In this document: positions 58,437 through 64,000 of the stretch, one piece after another | Numbering within the stretch: the stretch's first letter is position 1 | Layout of the letters: each line of letters opens with the position of its first letter | Assembly: GCF_002086285.1 (NCBI RefSeq) | Contig: NZ_MVHU01000001.1 | Location: 124,001 to 188,000, forward strand | Origin: Mycolicibacter kumamotonensis | Lineage (GTDB): Bacteria > Actinomycetota > Actinomycetes > Mycobacteriales > Mycobacteriaceae | DNA: 64,000 nt | Reading direction: 5' to 3' | Notes under the pieces: generated by a model | The model's database searches: none | What the model was told of the DNA's origin: nothing | The model's input: the letters and a program-made list of their open reading frames with translations, nothing else | Translations under genes and position numbers: made by a program

Positions 58437-61400
58437 CTAGATCCCGTCCCATCCGGCCGGAGCCGATTCCACGCTGTCGAACAGCTCATTCAACACACTG
58501 TCGGCCGACTCGGCCAGCTCGCCATTGGTGGCCGCCGGGTCGGCGCCGGAGTCCTCTTGCGGCAGCAGCTTGCCGGTCAGGTGGGCCGCCAGCGCCGCAG
58601 TCGTCGGGTGGTTCCACAGCATCGTCGCCGAGAGCTCCAGACCGACCAGGGCTTCGATATCGCGGCGGACTGCCATGGCCATCACCGAGTTGAGGCCGAG
58701 CTCGGCGAATGGCCGGTCCAGCTGTAGTTCGGCCTCGGGCATGCGAAGCTCGCGGGCCAGGATGCTGCGCAACCCGAATTCCAGCTCGCTGAGTATCTCA
58801 TCGGCGGGCAGCTGCGCCCAGTCTCGGGTCGGTGCGGCGCTGTCGGCCGGCCCGCCCGGCTCGCCTGTCGAGGGCAGCGGCACCATGACGGCCTGGGCGA
58901 CGTCGTAGTGCTCCACGTGGTCCCAGGCGGCGAAGGCCTCGGCCGGTGAAATCGGCCGGGAGCCCATCCGCTCCAACTCGTGCAGCACGACGTGCGCCTC
59001 GGCGCCGAAGCCGAGGCCCTTCCAGGCCACCCAGTCCAGGCTGACGCTGTGGCAGCCGCGCTGGTGGCGGGCGCGGGCCAGACCGTCCAGGTAGGCGTTC
59101 GCGCTCGCGTAGGCGCCCTGTCCGGGCACCCCGAACACCGCACCGGCCGCGGCGGTCATGAAGAAGAAGTCCACGCTGGCCGGCGGGAACAGTTCATGCA
59201 GCACCTGGGCGCCGGCGACCTTGGGCCACATGGTGTCCCGGAGCCGGTCGTCGTCGACCTCGGTCAGCAGCTGTCCTTCGGTGACGCCGGCGGCGTGGAT
59301 GATGCCGCGGATCGGAGGCGCTCCCGCGGCGTCGCGGCGGGCCAACAGGTCGACCACACCGTCTCGGGAACCGATGTCGAGGGCGGCCACGTCGACGGTG
59401 ACGCCGCGGCGCTCCAGCGCCCGGATCGCGGCGATCTTGCGCTGGAGGTCGGCGTCGAGGTCCTGATTTTCTTTGCCATCCCAGTCCCGTCGCGGCGGCA
59501 GCGCGCTGCGCCCGGCCAGCACCAGCCGGCGGGCGCCACGGTCGGCCAGCCACCCCGCCATCAGCAGGCCGAGTGCTCCCATGCCGCCGGTGATCAGGTA
59601 GGCGCCGTCGGGTTGGCAGACCATCGGCTCGCGTTGCGGCGGGCCGGAGATCGGGGTGAACGTCGGCGCGAGGAACTGACCGTCGCGCAGCACCAGGATT
59701 GATTTCGCCGGGGTGCGCAGCACCGTCGACAGCGTCGCGACGCACTCGGTCATCGCGACGGGGTTTTCGGGCAGGTCGATCAGTCCGCCGCACAGCTGCG
59801 GTTGCTCGGCCCTGATCACCCCGGCCAGGCCCCACAGGCAGCTCTGACGCACCGCGGCATCGGAGGCGGCCTCGTGGACGCCGTGGGTGATGATCCACAG
59901 CGCGGGCGGGTGGGCGTCGCGCTCAGCCAGCCGCGACACCAGGCCGGACACCTCGCTGACCAGCCGCGATGTGCAGTCCAGGTCCGTCTCGTCGGGCCGG
60001 GCGTCGGCGACGTAGACCACGGCCTGGGCCTCGCCGACGCCGGCCGTGCAGTGGCCGGCTGCGGTCAGTCCGCTGCGCAGGGCCTCGGCCGCGTCGCCGT
60101 CGCCGACCACCGCCAGGGTGGCGGGCTGGTCGGGGGTCTGGGGCGCCGCGTCCCAGGGCTGCCATTCGATCGCGTGCGCGATCGCGCTGGGGTCCTGGGC
60201 GGGGGTCGCCGTGTCCAGTGCCGTGTAACGCAGCCCGTGGATCTCGGCGCAGGCCGCACCCTCGGGTGTGGTCACGGCGATGTCGACGACGAGTTCCCCC
60301 TCGCCGGCCTCGCGCCGGTGCACGGTGACGCCGGCCCGGCCGTCGGCGGGCGGTTCACCGAATCGGACGCTGTCGACCGCGGCGGGCACCATCAACTCGG
60401 GGTTGGATCCGTCCACCAGGCGTGCGACGTGCAGCGCGGCGTCGACCAGCGTCACCGTCCCCGGCGCGGATGCCGTCGCTTCGATGTCGGCCCGCAATTC
60501 CACCGGGGTCGACCGCCCCGAGGTGATCGACCACTCGAAGGGCCGTCCTTCGCTGCCCCAAGCCAGCCACAGTGAGGTCACCGCATCATCATCGAATTGC
60601 GTTCCGGCGTGGCCGTTCTTGTGCATCGCATCGGCGCCGTCCGGGACGGATTCGCCGCGTGGCGCGATGCGCGCGCTGAGGTGTTTGATCCAGCGCACAC
60701 CCCCGTCGTCGGACGCCGGGTCCGATGGCACCACCTTCGACGACACGACGATCGATTCGGCGTCGGCGACGACCTGGATGGTCCGGGGCTTGTCGACGAT
60801 GATCGGGTGCTCGAAGCGGATGTCGGTGACGGCCGGGTGGCCGTTCACCTCGATCGCCGCATCGGAAAGCGTTTGCAGCAGTACCGATGCGGGCACCAGC
60901 TCCACACCGTTGTTGCGGTGGCTGCCCGGGTACGGCTTGGACTCCGGAGCCAGCCGCGCCTGCCACAGGTGGACGGTCGGTGTGCTGCCGATCTTGATGT
61001 GCGTGCCCAGCAGGACGCCGGGCCTGGGTGCGGATTCGGCTGCGGTGAAGGAGCTTTCGGTCTCGAGCCAATGGTGGGTGTGCCGCCACGGCGTGACGGG
61101 CAGCACCGGGTGCGGCTCAGCCGGATGCGGCAACTCGCGAGGGCTCACCGGGTGCGCGCCGTTGAGATGCTGGTGGAAATTCACGGTGTCGTCGCCGTCG
61201 CGCACCAAGGTGGCCACAGTGCAGTGCGGAACCGACTCCAGGTTCTCGTCGATGGTGTGCGTCAGGATCGGGTGTGGGCTGATTTCGATGAAGGTGCCGT
61301 GATCTTGTGCCGCGGCATTGATGGCCTGGCTGACCCGGGCCGGCTGGCGCACATTGTCGGCCCAGTAGTCGGCATCTAGAACCGGAGTGGGCCCGCCCGG

Positions 61401-63797
61401 ATCAACGACCGTGGAAAAGAACGGGATCCGCCCCGCCGCCGGCACCACATCAGCCAACTCAGCCCGCAACTCCGCCAAAATCGGATCCATGAACGCCGTA
61501 TGCGAGGCCACCTCCATATTGACCCGGCGCGCAAACCGCTCCTGGGCCGCCACCGCCGCAATCACCGCATCCACATCAGCCGGCGAACCCGCCACCACCG
61601 TCTGCCGCGGCGACAAATACCCCGCCACCGCCACCTGCGGATACCGCCCCAACAACTCCTGCACGGCCCCGGCATCCAACTCCAACAACGCCACCGCACC
61701 CTGACCGGCCTGCCGCGACATCAACCGCGACCGCACCGCAATCACCTTCAAACCCTGCTCGACGGTCAGCGCCCCGGCCACCACCGCCGCAGACACCTCC
61801 CCCATCGAATGCCCGATCACCGCATCCGGAACCACCCCATAGGAGCGCCACAACGCCGCCAACGCCAACTGCAACCCCATGATCACCGGCTGCACCTGCG
61901 CATCACCAGAGATCTCCACGCCGCCGGCAATCACCTCCCGCAGCGAAAAACCCACCTGGCGAACAAACACCGGCTCCAACTCATCAACCGCCGCAGCAAA
62001 CACCGGCTCATCAGCCAACAACCGACGACCCATCCCCGCCCAATGCGAACCCTGACCGGAAAACACGAACACCGGTCGGGCGCTTGAGGGTCGGATCCGC
62101 GGCTCGGCGACGCCGGGGGCGCTCTCACCGGCGGCCAGCGCGGCCAACCCGGCGATGGCCGCGTCGCGGTCGCGGGCGCAGACTCCCGCGCTGTAGCGGA
62201 AGCTGCTGCGGTGTTCGCGCAGGGTGTGGGCGACGTCGGCCAGGGGCACCTCGGCACCATCACCGGCCAACCACTGCGCCAACACCCCGGCAGTGGCCGC
62301 AATCCGCGCCGGCGACTTACCCGAGACCACCAACGTGCTCACCACCGGCACCTCAGCAGACCCCGCAGACTCCGCCGACTCGACAACCGGAGCCTGCTCG
62401 ACGATCACATGCGCATTAGTGCCCGACACCCCGAACGAGGACACCCCCGCCCGACGCGCACGAGACACCGCCGGCCACCCCATCGCCTGCGCCGCAATCT
62501 CAAACTTCGACGCCCCCGCACCCGCATTCGGCGTCAACTGCGAAAAATTCAAATGCCGCGGAATGAACCCATGCTGCACCGCCAACACCGTCTTAATGAA
62601 ACCCGCAACACCAGAAGCAGATTCAAGATGACCAAGATTGGTCTTGACCGACCCCAACACCAACGGCGCCGACGAACCCCGCTCACCGAACACCGCCGAC
62701 AGCGCATCCAACTCGATCGGATCACCCAACGCCGTACCCGTACCATGCGCCTCGACATAATCGATATCGCCCGGCTCCAACCGCGCCGACGCCAACGCCG
62801 CCCGCACCACCTTCTGCTGCGCCGGACCCGACGGCACCGTCTGACCCGACGACGGCCCATCCTGATTCACCGCCGAACCCCGCACCACCGCCAAAATCCG
62901 GTCACCATCACGCTGGGCATCCGACAACCGCTTGAGCACCACCACCCCGGCACCCTCGGAACGCACATAACCGTCCGCGCCGGCGTCAAAGGTCTTGCAC
63001 TGCCCATCCGGCGCCAACATCCCCCACCGCGACGTCGCAATACTGTTCTGCGGGGTCAACATCAAATTCACCCCGGCGGCCAGCGCCTGATCCGACTCGC
63101 GGCGCCGCAAACTCGCACACGCCAAATGAATCGTCACCAACGACGACGAACACGCCGTATCCAACATGATCGCCGGACCATGCACACCCAAGAAATACGC
63201 CAACCGGCCGGCCGCGAAATTGGCGGCGTTACCGAAGGGGACGTAAGGATCGATTTCTGCGGGGCGGATACCGCCGACGATATTGAGGGCGTAGTCGTTG
63301 GTGGTCATGCCGACGAAAATGCCGGTCTGGGTGCCGCGGATCGCCTCCTTGGTGATCCCGGCATGCTCCAACGCCTCCCAGGCCACCTCCATCAACAACC
63401 GCTGCTGAGGATCCATCGCATCAGCCTCACGCGGCGAAATACCAAAAAACTCCGCATCAAACTCATCAGGCCGCCACGACGTCAAAAACCCGCCCTCACG
63501 AGAACAAATCGTCCCCGGCACCGAATGATCCGACGAATAAAACGCATCCGCATCCCAGCGCTCCGCCGGAACCCGAACAATCCCCGACCCCTCAGCACAC
63601 AACAACCGCCAAAAACCGGCCGGATCATCCACCCCACCAGGAAAACGACAACCCAAACCCACCACCGCGATCGGCTCAGTATCCCCGGCCTCAGCCACCG
63701 CCAACCGCGCCGTCAAATCATCAATCTTGCGCAACGCCTCAGCGACAATCGCCCGGCGGTCCGGCCCCCCGGCCGGTACACCATTCATCTCGCTCAA
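58437..63797 (-). CDS. Chimeric Pps polyketide synthase (KS-AT-DH-KR-ACP), first PKS
   Basis: Protein of 1786 residues starting at TTG (ATG three codons in is the alternative). Docking helix 12-38; KS 41-470 (Cys216, His351, His390); AT with Ser664 and VASH 763-766; DH-like domain with HRNNGVELVP (His960) and Asp1119; KR with TGGMGALG, Lys1526, Tyr1563, Asn1567, but Ala1550 where the catalytic Ser is expected; ACP GLNSVMA (Ser1704). Residues 16-843 are a copy of the third PKS. From about 930 on, motifs such as HLWQARLAP, GCHSVSLDWVAWKGLG and SVLNELFDSVESAP match the C-terminal half of PpsA. It has no N-terminal ACP although it follows the FAAL gene. Confidence 0.9.
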   Translation of the reverse strand: MSEMNGVPAGGPDRRAIVAEALRKIDDLTARLAVAEAGDTEPIAVVGLGCRFPGGVDDPAGFWRLLCAEGSGIVRVPAERWDADAFYSSDHSVPGTICSREGGFLTSWRPDEFDAEFFGISPREADAMDPQQRLLMEVAWEALEHAGITKEAIRGTQTGIFVGMTTNDYALNIVGGIRPAEIDPYVPFGNAANFAAGRLAYFLGVHGPAIMLDTACSSSLVTIHLACASLRRRESDQALAAGVNLMLTPQNSIATSRWGMLAPDGQCKTFDAGADGYVRSEGAGVVVLKRLSDAQRDGDRILAVVRGSAVNQDGPSSGQTVPSGPAQQKVVRAALASARLEPGDIDYVEAHGTGTALGDPIELDALSAVFGERGSSAPLVLGSVKTNLGHLESASGVAGFIKTVLAVQHGFIPRHLNFSQLTPNAGAGASKFEIAAQAMGWPAVSRARRAGVSSFGVSGTNAHVIVEQAPVVESAESAGSAEVPVVSTLVVSGKSPARIAATAGVLAQWLAGDGAEVPLADVAHTLREHRSSFRYSAGVCARDRDAAIAGLAALAAGESAPGVAEPRIRPSSARPVFVFSGQGSHWAGMGRRLLADEPVFAAAVDELEPVFVRQVGFSLREVIAGGVEISGDAQVQPVIMGLQLALAALWRSYGVVPDAVIGHSMGEVSAAVVAGALTVEQGLKVIAVRSRLMSRQAGQGAVALLELDAGAVQELLGRYPQVAVAGYLSPRQTVVAGSPADVDAVIAAVAAQERFARRVNMEVASHTAFMDPILAELRAELADVVPAAGRIPFFSTVVDPGGPTPVLDADYWADNVRQPARVSQAINAAAQDHGTFIEISPHPILTHTIDENLESVPHCTVATLVRDGDDTVNFHQHLNGAHPVSPRELPHPAEPHPVLPVTPWRHTHHWLETESSFTAAESAPRPGVLLGTHIKIGSTPTVHLWQARLAPESKPYPGSHRNNGVELVPASVLLQTLSDAAIEVNGHPAVTDIRFEHPIIVDKPRTIQVVADAESIVVSSKVVPSDPASDDGGVRWIKHLSARIAPRGESVPDGADAMHKNGHAGTQFDDDAVTSLWLAWGSEGRPFEWSITSGRSTPVELRADIEATASAPGTVTLVDAALHVARLVDGSNPELMVPAAVDSVRFGEPPADGRAGVTVHRREAGEGELVVDIAVTTPEGAACAEIHGLRYTALDTATPAQDPSAIAHAIEWQPWDAAPQTPDQPATLAVVGDGDAAEALRSGLTAAGHCTAGVGEAQAVVYVADARPDETDLDCTSRLVSEVSGLVSRLAERDAHPPALWIITHGVHEAASDAAVRQSCLWGLAGVIRAEQPQLCGGLIDLPENPVAMTECVATLSTVLRTPAKSILVLRDGQFLAPTFTPISGPPQREPMVCQPDGAYLITGGMGALGLLMAGWLADRGARRLVLAGRSALPPRRDWDGKENQDLDADLQRKIAAIRALERRGVTVDVAALDIGSRDGVVDLLARRDAAGAPPIRGIIHAAGVTEGQLLTEVDDDRLRDTMWPKVAGAQVLHELFPPASVDFFFMTAAAGAVFGVPGQGAYASANAYLDGLARARHQRGCHSVSLDWVAWKGLGFGAEAHVVLHELERMGSRPISPAEAFAAWDHVEHYDVAQAVMVPLPSTGEPGGPADSAAPTRDWAQLPADEILSELEFGLRSILARELRMPEAELQLDRPFAELGLNSVMAMAVRRDIEALVGLELSATMLWNHPTTAALAAHLTGKLLPQEDSGADPAATNGELAESADSVLNELFDSVESAPAGWDGI
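61269..63751 (-). repeat. Duplicated KS-AT block, copy 2
   Basis: Second copy of the block at 51120-53602, same orientation, encoding residues 16-843 of the first PKS. Both copies share a patchwork of codon use: long parts rich in TTG, GTG, GCG and codons ending in T (for example the KS 3' part) alternate with parts that use C-ending codons like the rest of the operon. Confidence 0.93.
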
Positions 63798-63838
63798 CTC
63801 AACCTCCCCGAAAGCCGCGCGAGCAGCCCCTCATCGCT
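63797..63838 (-). pseudogene. Remnant of a PpsB-type PKS 3' end between FAAL and first PKS
   Basis: Directly after the FAAL stop the minus strand reads SDEGLLARLSGRLS and a stop, against [14 protein letters not shown] and a stop at the end of the second PKS. Over 52 bases including the TTG start of the following PKS, 47 match the 53.7 kb junction. There is no room for an ordinary gene here, so this is a leftover of a PKS end carried along with the KS-AT duplication. Confidence 0.8.
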
Positions 63839-64000
63839 TCACACAGACCGAGCAGAAGCATCCAGTCGGTCGAATCCGTCCCGCTGGTACATCTCCACGC
63901 AGCTGGAGCGCCGGATCTTGCCGCTTGTCGTGATCGGAATGGCGCCCTGCGGCACCAGAACCAGATCGCCGATAGCCAGGCCGTGTGCCTTCGACAGCGC
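63839..64000 (-). CDS. Fatty acyl-AMP ligase (FadD26-like), C-terminal end only
   Basis: The last 53 codons of a gene that enters from the right edge. [18 protein letters not shown] carries the A10-type lysine motif (GKIRR) of adenylate-forming enzymes, and the [11 protein letters not shown] end resembles FadD26/FAAL proteins that activate a fatty acid as acyl-AMP and load it on the Pps ACP. Its place at the head of a pps-type operon supports FAAL over an acyl-CoA synthetase, but the diagnostic insertion lies outside the window. Confidence 0.82.
   Translation of the reverse strand, partial: ALSKAHGLAIGDLVLVPQGAIPITTSGKIRRSSCVEMYQRDGFDRLDASARSV

Noticed and set aside
37113..63797. Assigning malonyl or methylmalonyl use from the AT motifs (VASH in four modules, HAFH in the ppsE-like one)
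   Set aside because: The classical code (YASH against HAFH) is not a safe guide for mycobacterial Pps AT domains from the sequence alone, so no extender unit is assigned.
1..64000. CRISPR arrays, prophage, insertion sequences, tRNA or rRNA genes
   Set aside because: None were seen; repeats present are the KS-AT duplication, the 65-base element and the 14-base tandem only.

Overview
The window is high-GC mycobacterial chromosome. Three things point to Mycobacterium: the rluD-lspA-ansA-dinB-ileS neighbourhood known from M. tuberculosis (Rv1540 to Rv1536, here reversed), two PPE proteins, and a phthiocerol-type (pps) polyketide cluster with a PapA5-like acyltransferase. I cannot name the species.

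Layout. 1-10.6 kb: housekeeping block (rluD start, lspA, ansA, dinB, a small methyltransferase, a secreted DUF732 protein, two PPE genes, ileS with a T-box leader). 10.6-15.8 kb: HxlR regulator divergent from a methyltransferase, a class 3 lipase, a secreted PE-PPE-domain hydrolase, and an OsmC-hemerythrin-hemerythrin stress operon. 15.8-27.8 kb: lipid export and tailoring genes: MmpL transporter, Baeyer-Villiger-type flavin monooxygenase, membrane-anchored AurF-like diiron oxygenase, two Rv2952-like methyltransferases around a P450-SDR pair, and an SDR/hydrolase fused reading frame. 27.8-34.1 kb: a second PE-PPE-domain hydrolase and three tandem paralogues of a secreted family I cannot name. 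34.2-37.1 kb: nitroreductase, DUF2505 protein, flavodoxin and another methyltransferase. 37.1-64.0 kb: one leftward operon, in transcription order FAAL (cut by the window edge), four PKS genes, a ppsE-like PKS and a papA5-like gene.

The PKS operon is the most unusual part. The two distal PKS genes look like ordinary ppsD and ppsE. The first three are rearranged. The first PKS joins a KS-AT copied from the third PKS to a PpsA-type C-terminal half. The second joins a PpsA-type N-terminus (loading ACP-KS-AT) to a PpsB-type C-terminal half. A block of about 2.48 kb encoding KS-AT is present twice, at 51.1-53.6 and 61.3-63.75 kb, with no difference seen. A 14-codon remnant of a PpsB-type 3' end lies between the FAAL and the first PKS. 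No enoylreductase domain, ppsC, drrABC or mas gene is visible.

How the genes may work together (inference). The FAAL adenylates a fatty acid and passes it to an ACP. The Pps-like proteins extend it to a diol-type chain, PapA5 esterifies it, and the Rv2952-like methyltransferases, oxygenases and SDRs may tailor it or a related lipid, with MmpL exporting it. The domain content suggests a product different from classical phthiocerol dimycocerosate.
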